64,000 nt of DNA, taken from Phytophthora colocasiae (taxonomy: Eukaryota > Oomycota > Peronosporomycetes > Peronosporales > Peronosporaceae). A model generated the notes under the pieces. The model saw only the letters and a program-made list of their open reading frames with translations. It had not been told where the DNA came from and ran no database searches. Of this stretch, positions 46,585 through 56,611 are shown in pieces (the first letter of the stretch is position 1; every line of letters begins with the position of its first letter). The stretch covers positions 3,534,001 through 3,598,000 of the forward strand of contig JAGKQI010000098.1 of assembly GCA_018806915.1 (NCBI GenBank), written 5' to 3'. A program made the translations under genes and the position numbers.

Positions 46585-48855
46585 ATGGAGTTCCCTGTCA
46601 AGACGGACTTTTTCCCTCAAGTGCGCCTCACCGCCGAGGAGCGGTGTCGGTATGTGGCCACAGGAGAGCGCAGTGCGATGACACTTCGCAACTCGATGAA
46701 GACACTCGACTGGAAGAAAACGATGGAGAAGGATGGAGTCACGTACGCACAAGCGCACTGCATCGAAGGCAGCAGTTTTGATCCCAACTCACTCTCTGTG
46801 ACGACAGCGAAAGCCGACGACGAACCGTTCACCACCGCATCGGCATGCCTGATGATGAGTGCAACGGCGTTCGCAGCCGGCACCATCAGCGAGACTCTCG
46901 AGGCACTTGCGTCGCCTGTTACAGGGGACTATCGCCGTGCAATGCACTTCTTGTATGGCTCAAACTTTATCGATGGGGTATGTCTTCACACAATTGCAGG
47001 TGCTGACACGCCCAGCAACAGCCCAAACAACTCAAAGCCCAACTCGCAAGCATTCACGACAGTCAAATGGGCAGCTTTTGACGACGGTAAGGGATTTAAT
47101 TCAGCCGGATCCCCCACTGGCACAGACTATTGCTTCCTCGAACACTCTGGGATTCATCGAGGCAACTCGAACAGCAACAACAATACCGATGGAATTGTGT
47201 CCGAGGTGTTCGGCTTCAGTATTCAAGAGTCGATCACTCGTGAAGGTGAGGTGCCTTCACTTGGTGGCGTCGGACTTGCACGTGGCCGTTTCCACCGCAC
47301 GGGCATCCTCGTCCTGCCCACCGACAGGCCAGACGTGGTTCAGGTCACCTCAATTTTGCAGATGCGCATTGCTGAAGGCACTGCTATCGGTGCTGCAAGT
47401 GACAGCAACGGAGCTGCGTCAGGACCAGGGAAAACGAACTCAGCTGCGCTAGCTCGACGAATGCGCCGCCGCGTGTCTGCCGTTGGAAGATTGGATTTGC
47501 TGTTGGAGCGTCGACGCCTCAACAAGTTGGAGCAGGTACCCAGAGCTGAATGGGTCGCCGATGATGCTCGCAAGGCCTGTGCCGTGTGCGTGAAACCATT
47601 CGCACTTCGACGACGCAAACACCACTGCCGTCACTGCGGAGAGGTGGTGTGCGCATCTTGTGCCCCTACGCGCGAGGTCGACGGGGAAACGAACGCAACC
47701 ACAAACGTTCGCATTTGCACGGCCTGCGTTGTTCAGTCACGCGCCGGAGCACAAACTTCTGGTTACGACACCTTTGTGTTTCATCTACGGGACACTGGGT
47801 CTTCACCTTCATCCCCATCGTCGACAAACTCGACCGTTAGTCCTCCTAACAACAATGCAGAGGTGGAAACTCGACCAAAATCGCTGTCGTCCGGAAGCAG
47901 CACGTTCTCAATCTCCAGCGACTCCCAAATGTCTGCGCGACTCACACGGGCAGGCTATGCGGGCGGAGCCATTCGGTTGTACGACTACGATGAAGACAAC
48001 CATCTCGATGTGTCATCGGGCAGCTCAAGCAGCTATTCCCTGAGTGAGTTTGACTCCTTCGACAGCTTAGTCGCCGTTCCTACGTCAAACCAGAATGGCC
48101 AGCGGAGAGGAAGTAGCCAACCTTCTATGGATTCGTCACTGTCGATGGGCAGCGGTTCCGGATCGACCAGCGATCTGCTCGAGCGCATTCGAGGGATGAA
48201 AGCGGACTTGTCTACACTAACCACGTCTTACAGCCATTTCAGCGATGCCAGTACCTTCAGCATCGACAGCAGCGCCACGAACTCCTTCACTGATGAAGGT
48301 TTCACTCGATCTCGCACCCCCAGCTCCGCGCTTGCTATCCTAGAAACACAACAGACAAGAAGCAGCAATGGCGACAGCGTCGAGGGATTCATGGACATCG
48401 ACTTTATCAACGACAGCGAGCAATTCACTTTGCTATGTCCCGAGACGCTGAGTCGGCAATGGCGGACTCGCACCAGCAGCCGCGTGCGTCAGGACGCCGG
48501 CGAGAAATCGCACCTCAGCGCGAGTATCTTGAACACGTCATTCGTGTCGACCTTGTCCAACTCAACGATGCTCGAGGAGGACGAAGACCAGGGGCTGCGC
48601 GAGTCACGAGGTCTCGAGCGGACCGAGAGCCAAGCGGAGCTGCAGGCTCTGAGGCAGCAGGTGGAGGGTCTGCACCGGTCGTTGGCGGCTGCAACGTCGC
48701 AGATCGACAGCATTCACACGCGTCGAGCATCCCGCAGGGCATCGCAGCAGCAGCCGATCGATCCTGTGGCCGCAAGACACATGGCCACGTACGGATTGCT
48801 AGTGGAGGAGCTGCATGAGATCATGGGGCTGCCTCGCCCCTGTCGTGAGCATTAA
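46585..48855 (+). CDS. START-FYVE domain protein
   Basis: 756 aa from ATG 46585 (MEFPVKTDFFPQVRLTAEE). The frame is open 55 codons further, but starts there with GTG only. Residues 1-300 form a START-like lipid-binding domain of oomycete style (RNSMKTLDWKKTMEKDG, GDYRRAMHFLYGSNFIDG, FSIQESITREGEVPSLGG). Residues about 330-390 are a FYVE finger: CAVCVKPF ... RRKHHCRHCGEVVC ... CTACV, with the R(R/K)HHCR signature that binds PI3P on endosomes. The C-terminal half is Ser-rich and disordered, ending in a helical segment (SQAELQALRQQVEGLHRSL). Oomycetes carry many such proteins; a second relative lies at 61585. Confidence 0.88.
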   Translation: MEFPVKTDFFPQVRLTAEERCRYVATGERSAMTLRNSMKTLDWKKTMEKDGVTYAQAHCIEGSSFDPNSLSVTTAKADDEPFTTASACLMMSATAFAAGTISETLEALASPVTGDYRRAMHFLYGSNFIDGVCLHTIAGADTPSNSPNNSKPNSQAFTTVKWAAFDDGKGFNSAGSPTGTDYCFLEHSGIHRGNSNSNNNTDGIVSEVFGFSIQESITREGEVPSLGGVGLARGRFHRTGILVLPTDRPDVVQVTSILQMRIAEGTAIGAASDSNGAASGPGKTNSAALARRMRRRVSAVGRLDLLLERRRLNKLEQVPRAEWVADDARKACAVCVKPFALRRRKHHCRHCGEVVCASCAPTREVDGETNATTNVRICTACVVQSRAGAQTSGYDTFVFHLRDTGSSPSSPSSTNSTVSPPNNNAEVETRPKSLSSGSSTFSISSDSQMSARLTRAGYAGGAIRLYDYDEDNHLDVSSGSSSSYSLSEFDSFDSLVAVPTSNQNGQRRGSSQPSMDSSLSMGSGSGSTSDLLERIRGMKADLSTLTTSYSHFSDASTFSIDSSATNSFTDEGFTRSRTPSSALAILETQQTRSSNGDSVEGFMDIDFINDSEQFTLLCPETLSRQWRTRTSSRVRQDAGEKSHLSASILNTSFVSTLSNSTMLEEDEDQGLRESRGLERTESQAELQALRQQVEGLHRSLAAATSQIDSIHTRRASRRASQQQPIDPVAARHMATYGLLVEELHEIMGLPRPCREH

Positions 48856-50245
48856 TGAATCTCATCAAGAGACCTGCTTAGTAATTGTAGTGAGCGAGGT
48901 GAGAGCTAGCCAAGATTGTAAACTGTCAACGTGAGCCGCATTTCGACCAGAACGGTGTGATCCAAACAGCATCAAGTGCTGCTTAGCTCCGATTTTTTTA
49001 GACTTCAACATACACCCTCGATTTTTACAACTTCAACGTACACCCTTCGCGACGACCACCGGATTGCAGACCAAGTTCTTGCAACCACGAGATCAGCTTA
49101 ACGCCGCCGCCTACATGTGTGTACAGCGCAGCCCCAGTGTCAACTCGAAGCTGAACTTGACGTGCCTACTTCCATAGTGCAGCATCGATGCACTGACAGG
49201 CGGTCAGCACAATTCGAAGGAAAGTAACGGGCATCGAGCGTCAAGCACACAACACAAAACGCAGCAACTTGTTCGCGAGGCTGTCACCTTCGCTTGCTTG
49301 ACCCAAATGATCGAGTTCACGGGCAACGAACGTGTTGACTCAACTCCCAACGCTAAAGCGTATAGACTGTCTATCAGGCTGTCACAGCTCTTTCAGGGCG
49401 GAAATGCCGGCAGCCTGGCGACGCTGGCATCGTGACCGAGACGTGAAAGGTATGACAGTGGAAGCCATAATCATCCAGGGAGGTGCATTTTGCTCGAAGC
49501 AGCAAAGGGCCGAGGCAGCCAACCTCTTGAGCCATGGCAGCGACCTCGTTTCATGCATGGAGCAATGTCTGTCATATCCTGGTGCTCTGTATCATGCATT
49601 TTTAGTTTCTAAAATAGGGAGTTTAAGCACATCCATCTGCTGCTGGTGTTGTGCTTGATTGTTCGTGCTGGGCACGGACGAAATTGTCCCTCGAGCAAGT
49701 CGATCAGCGCATATAAATCGCCCCTTTTTCGTGTGTCTTCCACCTCCAGCTGAGATGCGCGATATCAATGGGTTCATGCCGCCACTTCGAGAATCACCGT
49801 CGCGAGCTCAAGCGGCGGACCTACACTCTTCCAGGGGAGGAGACTCAACAGCAGGCAGCGACGGTCGTGGACAGCAGCCGCCGCGCAGCCCCAATCCGCG
49901 CCATCGTGTGGTCAGATCCGCCGACAGCCAGCAGCGACGGACACTCTATAGCCCCAGCACCGCCACGCTCACCCTCCGCAACGGGGTACATACACTCTGG
50001 GACTGCAGCTCAAGAGCCACAGCACCGCTGGAGCTGAACGCACGGACAGGTACGCACGCAGCGAGACCGTTACGGTACGCACCCCGGGAAAAGTGGGTGC
50101 AGTCCGAGGCTCGCTTCGCCCCGAGCTGCGCCGGCGGCATATCAGTGCTGGGATGCGAGCGCTAACGACGTCTTTAACTTGCTTGGACGTACTGATACAG
50201 GTTTCGATTGGTAGCAGCAGACACTGCAGATTCAGCACGCGACTG
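48856..50245. other. 1.4-kb intergenic region, one doubtful short ORF
   Basis: The + strand frame 49755-50165 (136 codons, MRDINGFMPPLRESPSRAQ) follows a TATA-like CATATAAATC at about 49710 and is Arg/Ser-rich. It has no motif and may be chance. The rest holds nothing I can identify. Confidence 0.35.
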
Positions 50246-52543
50246 ATGAGGACGGTCGCCGCCCTGTGCACAGCGCTCGTTGTCGTCTTACCGTGCGCGA
50301 ACAGCCTCCGGATCCTCTCGTCCGCCTGCGATAACGAGTGGCCCGTACACGTATTGGGTGTTTCCGGCACGTTCTGCGTGCCTCTGCGGCCGTGTGAAGG
50401 ATTTGTGAACAGTGCTGCCGACGAGCCTCTAGCATGCCCTCGGGCAGGCCAGCGCGACGCATTTGGAGATAAAACGTTGACCGAGGACAGCTGTTGTGCT
50501 GTAGTGGACATTGACAGCGGTGCTCTGGGCTGTGTAATTCGTTCAGACGATTCACAGAGACTGTGCCTGCCGTCCACGGACGTCCAGAAGGAACGAGAAG
50601 ATTTTGCTCATGTTGAACGGAGGAGGGTCAGGAGAAGGATGCAGAACGTGACAAGCGAGGTAATCTTTACGATATCAGTGTCGCCATCAGATGGAACACA
50701 GGAGACACCAACGACAGAAGTTCCAACAGCGACACAAGCCCCAATTCCGACGACAGGTACTCAAGTACCGGTATCTACAACGGCGACGCCAGTCACTGAT
50801 GCTCCAGTCTCGACGACAGCTACGCCGGTCACTGATGCACCGGTTTCTACAACGGCGACGCCAATCACTGATGCTCCAGTCTCGACGACAGCTACGCCGG
50901 TCACTCCGGTCACGGACGCACCGGTTTCTACAACGGCGACGCCAATCACTGATGCTCCAGTCTCGACGACAGCTACGCCGGTCACGGAGGCACCGGTATC
51001 TACGAAGGACGCACCGGTTTCTACAACGGCGACGCCAATCACTGATGCTCCAGTCTCGACGACAGCTACGCCGGTCACTGATGCACCGGTATCTACGACG
51101 GCCACGCCGGTCACTCCGGTCACGGACGCACCGGTTTCTACAACGGCGACGCCAATCACTGATGCTCCAGTCTCGACGACAGCTACGCCGGTCACTCCGG
51201 TCACGGACGCACCGGTTTCTACAACGGCGACGCCAATCACTGATGCTCCAGTCTCGACGACAGCTACGCCGGTCACGGAGGCACCGGTATCTACGAAGGA
51301 CACACCGGTTTCCACAACGGCGACGCCAATCACTGATGCTCCAGTCTCGACGACAGCTACGCCGGTCACTGATGCACCGGTATCTACGACGGCCACGCCG
51401 GTCACGGACGCACCAGTAGGTACTGCTGCTAGTCCTGCCGCATCTGGTTCAAGTTTTGACGAATTGTCGAGTGGATCATTAGATCCAGCTAGTCCAGCTC
51501 CTGTAACTGCGGTGCCTTCACCAGATTCTATGTCAAATTCAGGTTCTGGTGTTGGGGAAACAACTCCGACACCGAGTCCGAGTGCAACAAGCCCACCGCC
51601 AGTTACAGCAGTACCTTTGTCAAATTCAGGGTCAAACTCGAATAGTGCTGCTCCAACACCGACGGAGACGCCGACATCTACCCCGACAAGCCCTCCACCA
51701 GTAACTGCTATGCCTCCGTCGTATTCAAGCTCAGAGTCGGGGTTAAGCAGCGCATCAGGGGAGTCTTCATCCAGTTCTACTGTTGCTGAGCCATCTTCCG
51801 GAGCTTCATCAACTGGTACATCTGGGTCTGGGTCTGGGCCTGCGGTCGAAGGTTCAACAAGTTCTGCGTCTAGCTCTGCTGGGTCGTTGACTGGTTCATC
51901 TACAAGTGGTTCACTGCCTACATCAGAAAATTCGTCGGAATCTGCACCAACGGCTGATACTAGCTCGGGATCGACAGGTTCGAGTTCCAGCTCTGTGACC
52001 ACAGCTACTGGCAACAACACCAGCTCATCATCATCGTCAGAGACTGAGCTTTTGTTATCCAGCGCCGCCTCAGGGAGTAGCAGATCGAGCTTGGGAGGGT
52101 CCGCAGGATCAAGTTCTGCGTCGTCATCTTCTTCTTCGTCTTTGTCGTCATCATCACGTGGAACGACGACTGAGTCCACCTCGTCAAACGGTGTTTTGAA
52201 GTTGTCGCCCATCACCGATAATAGTGAAGGTAGTGCCAGCCCTCTGTCTGCGGATGGTAGCTCGTCTCCAGCAAATGGCGGGGAAAGTGGGGGGAGCAAC
52301 GTGCTGGGTACCAACACAATCACCTTCATAATTGTGGGGTGTGTGGCGGGTGTAGCTTTGATGTTTGGCGTCTTCTACCTCCGTCCAAAGAAGACCAACC
52401 CGCTCGAAATGCTGACCCCGCGGGAGCCTCCACCGCCTTTAGACCGCACGGGCGCATATCCGTACGATCGCTCGCTTGAGTCAGAGCCGTCTGGTCCGTA
52501 CGATGCATCCAGCACCCCGCGGGCAATGTCTGCAGCGATCTAA
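50246..52543 (+). CDS. Mucin-like type I membrane protein with Thr/Pro repeats
   Basis: 765 aa from ATG 50246, which starts a signal peptide (MRTVAALCTALVVVLPCANS). An N-terminal domain of about 100 residues holds eight cysteines (ACDNEW, FCVPLRPCEG, SCCAVVD, GCVIRSDD, LCLPSTD). Then come 16 near-identical 12-residue units PVSTTATP(V/I)TDA, with two PVSTKD variants and three PVTPVT insertions (residues about 178-392), and about 300 residues of Ser/Thr/Pro/Gly. A single helix (about 692-711, FIIVGCVAGVALMFGVFYL) and a short cytoplasmic tail ending MSAAI close it. It is probably a heavily O-glycosylated cell-surface or cyst-coat protein. Repeat number may vary between isolates. Confidence 0.85.
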   Translation: MRTVAALCTALVVVLPCANSLRILSSACDNEWPVHVLGVSGTFCVPLRPCEGFVNSAADEPLACPRAGQRDAFGDKTLTEDSCCAVVDIDSGALGCVIRSDDSQRLCLPSTDVQKEREDFAHVERRRVRRRMQNVTSEVIFTISVSPSDGTQETPTTEVPTATQAPIPTTGTQVPVSTTATPVTDAPVSTTATPVTDAPVSTTATPITDAPVSTTATPVTPVTDAPVSTTATPITDAPVSTTATPVTEAPVSTKDAPVSTTATPITDAPVSTTATPVTDAPVSTTATPVTPVTDAPVSTTATPITDAPVSTTATPVTPVTDAPVSTTATPITDAPVSTTATPVTEAPVSTKDTPVSTTATPITDAPVSTTATPVTDAPVSTTATPVTDAPVGTAASPAASGSSFDELSSGSLDPASPAPVTAVPSPDSMSNSGSGVGETTPTPSPSATSPPPVTAVPLSNSGSNSNSAAPTPTETPTSTPTSPPPVTAMPPSYSSSESGLSSASGESSSSSTVAEPSSGASSTGTSGSGSGPAVEGSTSSASSSAGSLTGSSTSGSLPTSENSSESAPTADTSSGSTGSSSSSVTTATGNNTSSSSSSETELLLSSAASGSSRSSLGGSAGSSSASSSSSSSLSSSSRGTTTESTSSNGVLKLSPITDNSEGSASPLSADGSSSPANGGESGGSNVLGTNTITFIIVGCVAGVALMFGVFYLRPKKTNPLEMLTPREPPPPLDRTGAYPYDRSLESEPSGPYDASSTPRAMSAAI
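50776..51420 (+). repeat. 36-bp coding tandem repeat of the mucin-like gene
   Basis: The 36-base unit encodes PVSTTATPVTDA. Two larger blocks (roughly 50850-51020 and 51090-51310) repeat the same order of variants, including the KDA/KDT variant, showing block duplication on top of unit duplication. Confidence 0.9.
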
Positions 52544-52847
52544 TCATGCAGCGTGGGGTACAATGTAGCAGTAGGAAGTACTAGTAGTAGTAGTAGATTT
52601 TTTTTGGAAACAGTAGGAATAATTATGAGCTTGCGAGCAACAGTGCTTGCGAGTCCAATGATCGATGCATGTTGGAAGCAACTTTCCAAGGGTAAGCACA
52701 AAGCAAATGGGACAACAGAACCGGCAAATGTTGTTGGATGGTATTTTCCTTCGGCTACGAAGCAAAAGGTATCCGTTAGTAGTACACAATGCCAGTGCTC
52801 CTCTGGATCTCGCAAAAACCTGCAACATATACCCAACATCAGTCCTG

Positions 52848-54077
52848 TTAGCGATCAAAGAGCAGCAGACAACGTCTCGCAGACAAAATCCACGTACGGC
52901 TTTTGAAGAAATCGTAGCTCGACGCTGCATCAAAACCCGAATCCTCCACGACGAAGCTCTCCCGATACAGTAACTGTGTCTCCTTGGATCGATCTAGCAT
53001 GCTGATCACGTGCTGACGGAAGTCCACAATAGCGTCCTCGGACTCTGCTGCCTTCACCTCACGCTTGTCTGAGTCGCCGGCACATACTGGATGCGGGTCG
53101 TCCGGCATCATGGGGCAAGCTACGTCACCTACTACAATAAACGGCACTACTTCCTTCAACTGTGAAAGTACAGCCCGACAGACACCCGCATCCATCTCAC
53201 TCGTTAGATTCGTGGGCGGATGAAAGATGTCTACCGTTGTGTTGCTATCGTCCTGCATCGACCGTATGTCAGCTTCTGCAGGACAGGATCGCACTTCCTG
53301 TTTCTGCTGATACTGAAGCCTCTTTTTCTCCTTAGCAGCTGCGCGTTTCTGCTTCTGCTTCTGCTTGTAGTTCTGCCGATGTTTCCGACGCGTAGACTCC
53401 TTCTCTAGTCCCATATTCTGTTTCTGCGTCTGTTCCTCCACCGGTTCCACAGTCTCCGACGGCACCACTGGACTTGCAACTTCTTCCCCGTCCGTCTCCT
53501 CACCCGATCCTGCGCCATCTTCCTCCGGTCTAAGTGCCTCCCACTTAGTTCCAGGCTGTACTGTCGGTAACAGGCTACGGTAGGGCATGAACACAGCTTC
53601 ATCCTCCGAGCCGCTCTGAGTTTCCTGACTGGAGGATTCCGCCACAAAGGCGTCAGACGACGGAAGCATAGCAGAGGCCGCTGTTTTCGTCTTAGAAACG
53701 ACCAGCGCCTCTGCTTCAGTCGCCAGAAACTTGCGTTCCTTTCGCTGCTCCCTCGCAAAAGTCTCTTCCTCGTCTTCTTCCTCGTCATCAATTGAGCTAT
53801 TGCTATAGCTGTTGAGCTGTTGCTGCGTGGGCTGCACAGTCTTCACCTTCCAAAGTAATTGCTTCAGTAGTTGTGGATTGGTTTGTCTTGGCTTGGGGCG
53901 GAACCTGCTGCTTCTGCTCTTGGACTTGCTTGGCTGTTGCTGTTGTTGCTGCTGCTTAAGCTCCTGCTTGACGTCCGTTGGCTCCGGCTGTTGGTTGTCC
54001 ACAGGCGCTGGGACCTTCCGACGGTAGCGCAATGCGCCGCTGGACGAGAAAACTCGGTGTTCTGGTGCCTTCCCCAT
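52848..54077 (-). CDS. Gln/Lys-rich protein of unknown function
   Basis: 409 aa from ATG 54077 (MGKAPEHRVFSSSGALRYRR). The N-terminal third is basic with a seven-Gln run (ELKQQQQQQQPSKSKSRSS). An acid stretch (SIDDEEEDEEETFAREQRKE) and a basic coiled coil (RRKHRQNYKQKQKQKRAAAK) follow. The C-terminal 120 residues look more ordered (CRAVLSQLKEVVPFIVVGDV, DFRQHVISMLDRSKETQLL, AASSYDFFKSRTWILSARR). No known domain is recognised. The composition suggests a nuclear or nucleolar, nucleic-acid-associated protein, which is inference. Confidence 0.7.
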   Translation of the reverse strand: MGKAPEHRVFSSSGALRYRRKVPAPVDNQQPEPTDVKQELKQQQQQQQPSKSKSRSSRFRPKPRQTNPQLLKQLLWKVKTVQPTQQQLNSYSNSSIDDEEEDEEETFAREQRKERKFLATEAEALVVSKTKTAASAMLPSSDAFVAESSSQETQSGSEDEAVFMPYRSLLPTVQPGTKWEALRPEEDGAGSGEETDGEEVASPVVPSETVEPVEEQTQKQNMGLEKESTRRKHRQNYKQKQKQKRAAAKEKKRLQYQQKQEVRSCPAEADIRSMQDDSNTTVDIFHPPTNLTSEMDAGVCRAVLSQLKEVVPFIVVGDVACPMMPDDPHPVCAGDSDKREVKAAESEDAIVDFRQHVISMLDRSKETQLLYRESFVVEDSGFDAASSYDFFKSRTWILSARRCLLLFDR

Positions 54078-54362
54078 GGCGAGACAAGAATTGACACTGG
54101 AGGGTCGGATCTCTTTTCTTCTTCTTAAAACAAACAAAAAAAAATTGGTTAGGTGCGAGGAGTTCCCATACAAATTCCAAGTATAACAGTTTTTCTAGAA
54201 CTTGCTTTTCTCCAGCACATTAAAAAATATTGGAAAAAGGTTGCTATGAATCGAGAGATGTTGTACGGGAAGTAGCTATCGTCCGCCCATCCCATCAACC
54301 TACACTTAAGTATGTCGTAGTCAAATGTTCAATCATCTCCCGTCGAAACTCTTTCGTGCTGC

Positions 54363-55220
54363 TTAATTCTCCTCCGTCAGCACATTAAGCACAACGTTGA
54401 GGTTTCCGTCGCTCTTCTCCAGGATATCGATAACACGAGCTGGGTTGGCGTTCGGGAAGATGCCAGTCACAACAGACAGCTGCTCGGCCCACTTGACTTC
54501 AGCATCAGAAAAAGCCACAGGTGCCGCGGCGGACGGCGTCTCCTCTGTCTCCTGTGCAGGTGGAGCCTCCACCACGGGGGCAGGGGGTGGCGTCACAACA
54601 GCAGGCTCATGAACCTCCGGCTTCTGCTCCGGTTCGGAGGCTGCCACGTGCACTGCAACGGGCGCCGCGGTGGCCTCTCCAGCCTTCTTCTCTGGGATGA
54701 ACCTGTTGATCTGCCCCACGAGGCCCTGAGCGAAGCTGGAGAAGCCGCCGGCCGCTGTTTTGGGCGAGTCGGCATTGTCCCTGACCGTCTGGTCCAGTCC
54801 AACACTCGTATTGGGCGAAGCACTCGAGGCAAAGTTGGCGTCACGCTTCAGCTGCTCGAGAGTGACGGCCAGAGACTGCATGAGGTGCTCCACGGACTTA
54901 ACGAGGGGGTCCGCCACCTGCTCTTGGAACTCCGCCTGACGACGCGTGGCAGCTGAGAACTTGAGCGACTGAACAGGCTCCTGCGAGCTGAGGAAGACGT
55001 GCACGGCCTCGTGGAACTCAGCGTCCGTCGTCACGTTGACGCAGTCGCCCTCAGGGTCACGGTACTGCACGATGAAGTCGCCCACGGGCAGGCGGAAGGT
55101 CTGCGCCATGAGCTGCGTCAATTCCGACAGTGAGAAGCCACGCAGGTCCACGCGCGTGCGGTGGATGTCCCCGTTGAAGGCGATCTTAAGCGCCACCTGC
55201 TGCTGCTGCTGTGAAGCCAT
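54363..55220 (-). CDS. PB1 and UBA-like domain protein (possible autophagy/ubiquitin adaptor)
   Basis: 285 aa from ATG 55220. Residues about 8-92 fit a PB1 domain: VALKIAFNGDIHRTRVDLRG (basic cluster), then the acidic OPCA-type loop IVQYRDPEGDCVNVTTDAEF. A helical middle part, a Pro/Ala-rich linker and a C-terminal UBA-like helix bundle (residues about 238-283, WAEQLSVVTGIFPNANPARV, LEKSDGNLNVVLNVLTEEN) follow. The order PB1 ... UBA is that of p62/NBR1 selective autophagy receptors, but the ZZ zinc finger and FW domain are absent, and no sure LC3-interacting motif is visible. So an adaptor role is plausible, not proved. Confidence 0.75.
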   Translation of the reverse strand: MASQQQQQVALKIAFNGDIHRTRVDLRGFSLSELTQLMAQTFRLPVGDFIVQYRDPEGDCVNVTTDAEFHEAVHVFLSSQEPVQSLKFSAATRRQAEFQEQVADPLVKSVEHLMQSLAVTLEQLKRDANFASSASPNTSVGLDQTVRDNADSPKTAAGGFSSFAQGLVGQINRFIPEKKAGEATAAPVAVHVAASEPEQKPEVHEPAVVTPPPAPVVEAPPAQETEETPSAAAPVAFSDAEVKWAEQLSVVTGIFPNANPARVIDILEKSDGNLNVVLNVLTEEN

Positions 55221-55462
55221 CGTTACGAGAAGTTTAGGTAGCGATATTATTATTGTGAGAAAAGAAGGAAGAGGAGAAGAGAACAGGGGTAGGGGTAAAT
55301 CGAATTAGGGAGGGAACAAAAATGAACCCATCACTTTCGGTCCAAGTCTTTGTTGGCGTCAACAGCTATTACATGTGTAACAACGATCAATGTAACAAGG
55401 CATTGGACATTGTGTTTAGCTCTGCAACTACGTCCCAGTGTTAATACCAGTAATTGAGCTGC

Positions 55463-55714
55463 TCAGCAGTTCATGAAAGCCATGGATTTCTTCGAGATGA
55501 AGCGCTTCTTCGTCGGTTTGGGTAGCGGTGATTTCTGCAACTGTTCTTGTTCTTTGCGTATCGTTGCTTGGTCATTGGCATCGGCTTTGATCAGCTGAAT
55601 GGACGGGATTTGGGCTTGGGAGGAAGGCTGACTGGGCTTCATCAGTGTGGTTGTTGTTGTTGTTGAGACTTGGGGGGCAAATTGAATAATGCCTCGTGAG
55701 TTGGGTATTGACAT
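55463..55714 (-). CDS. Tiny-protein family, copy C (inverted)
   Basis: 83 aa from ATG 55714 (MSIPNSRGIIQFAPQ); ATGs at 55813 (116 aa) and 55642 (59 aa) are alternatives. It shares with the two + strand copies at 56178 and 56612 the centre IPSIQLIKA and the end KKRFISKKSMAFMNC, with stop directly after the Cys. The N-terminal part (STTTTTTLMKPSQPSSQAQ) is low-complexity. No transmembrane segment or signal peptide. Function unknown. Confidence 0.7.
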   Translation of the reverse strand: MSIPNSRGIIQFAPQVSTTTTTTLMKPSQPSSQAQIPSIQLIKADANDQATIRKEQEQLQKSPLPKPTKKRFISKKSMAFMNC

Positions 55715-56112
55715 TCTCGCACGGGCTGAGGCTGGCGTAGAATCGACCACATGCTCCACTTCGACTGGTGGCCTGTGCGCTGCGCACAGCGCACGCTGAT
55801 CAGATGAGCACATCTAATCAATGACGGGCCTCCACTTTAGTCAATAATCTTGTGTAACCTTCGCTTGTGACGGGCGACCTTCATTCAGCGCAGCTTCAAC
55901 TTCCAGCAGAGCAAAAGTCTTGTGGCATTGACGTTAATGCAGCAAAGCAAAAGTCGGCGCGGACATTTTCGTGTGTACCACGACAAGGCGGCGATTGCTC
56001 GACAAAGCCCACGCGTAAGCTTTTTGCGTTGCACTCCGTAATCCCATACAGAGAGCAATTGGCTTAACTCTCACTGGCATTGAGAAGGCAACGGTAGGCA
56101 TTGCTCAACTCG

Positions 56113-56130
56113 AGTCATTATCCATTTCGC
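56113..56130 (+). promoter_or_regulatory. Inr-FPR-like promoter of tiny-protein copy A
   Basis: AGTCATTATCCATTTCGC: TCATTAT fits the Inr at six of seven positions, and CATTTCGC follows with FPR character. It lies 48 bases before ATG 56178. Confidence 0.45.
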
Positions 56131-56177
56131 GCACTAAATCACTCGACAAAAACTCAAGACCTGCCCGAAGACCAATC

Positions 56178-56339
56178 ATGGAGTCAAACCAGTCGACCAC
56201 CCGAGTCCAAGCTCCATCCATTCAACTGGTCAAGAGCAGTGACTCTGCCACCCTCACCAAGGAGAACAAGCATCGCGAACCACAGTCCCAGAAGAAGCGG
56301 TTTATCTCTAAGCAATCCATGGCCTTCATGAACTGTTGA
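56178..56339 (+). CDS. Tiny-protein family, copy A (53 aa)
   Basis: ATG 56178 starts MESNQSTTRVQAPSIQLVK, and the frame ends QKKRFISKQSMAFMNC at TGA 56337-56339. Its start MES, the SIQLVK block and the C-terminus are shared with copy B at 56612 (MESTQQQ ... AIQLVK ... KKRYISKQSMAFMHC). It is too short for ordinary ORF calling, but conserved ends in three nearby copies plus promoter motifs argue that it is a real gene. The protein is basic and soluble. Confidence 0.72.
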   Translation: MESNQSTTRVQAPSIQLVKSSDSATLTKENKHREPQSQKKRFISKQSMAFMNC

Positions 56340-56549
56340 AGCATCAGTCTTGCATGTAGTTTTAATACAAATCAATCGGAAGCCTTACATGTAGTTCTTT
56401 GGATCGTGTTCGCTATAGTGTTGTAGCTACAGACATTCTGAAGGGGCTGCAAACTTCTGGCACAAGAATGAAAAGCCTCATCAGGATTTTCTGTTGAAGG
56501 ACCTAGTATGGACGTCAGCGCTTCTCCCAGCTAAGCCGAAGCTTCCATA

Positions 56550-56568
56550 CCTCACTCTCCATTTTGCC
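56550..56568 (+). promoter_or_regulatory. Inr-FPR core promoter of tiny-protein copy B
   Basis: CCTCACTCTCCATTTTGCC fits the oomycete composite at 17 of 19 positions, the best match seen for a non-LTR gene in this window. It lies 43 bases before ATG 56612. Confidence 0.7.
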
Positions 56569-56611
56569 CTACTAGGTGCACACATCCACCTTCAACAGAA
56601 AATCCTCTTAC

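Noticed and set aside
50691..51419. A 242-codon + frame rich in Arg/Gln overlapping the mucin repeat
   Set aside because: Shadow of the same repeat in another frame.
50761..52329. A 522-codon open frame on the - strand of the mucin-like gene
   Set aside because: It is the mirror of a low-complexity repeat; 12-residue coding repeats keep other frames open. It has no promoter, and the + strand has a signal peptide and membrane helix.
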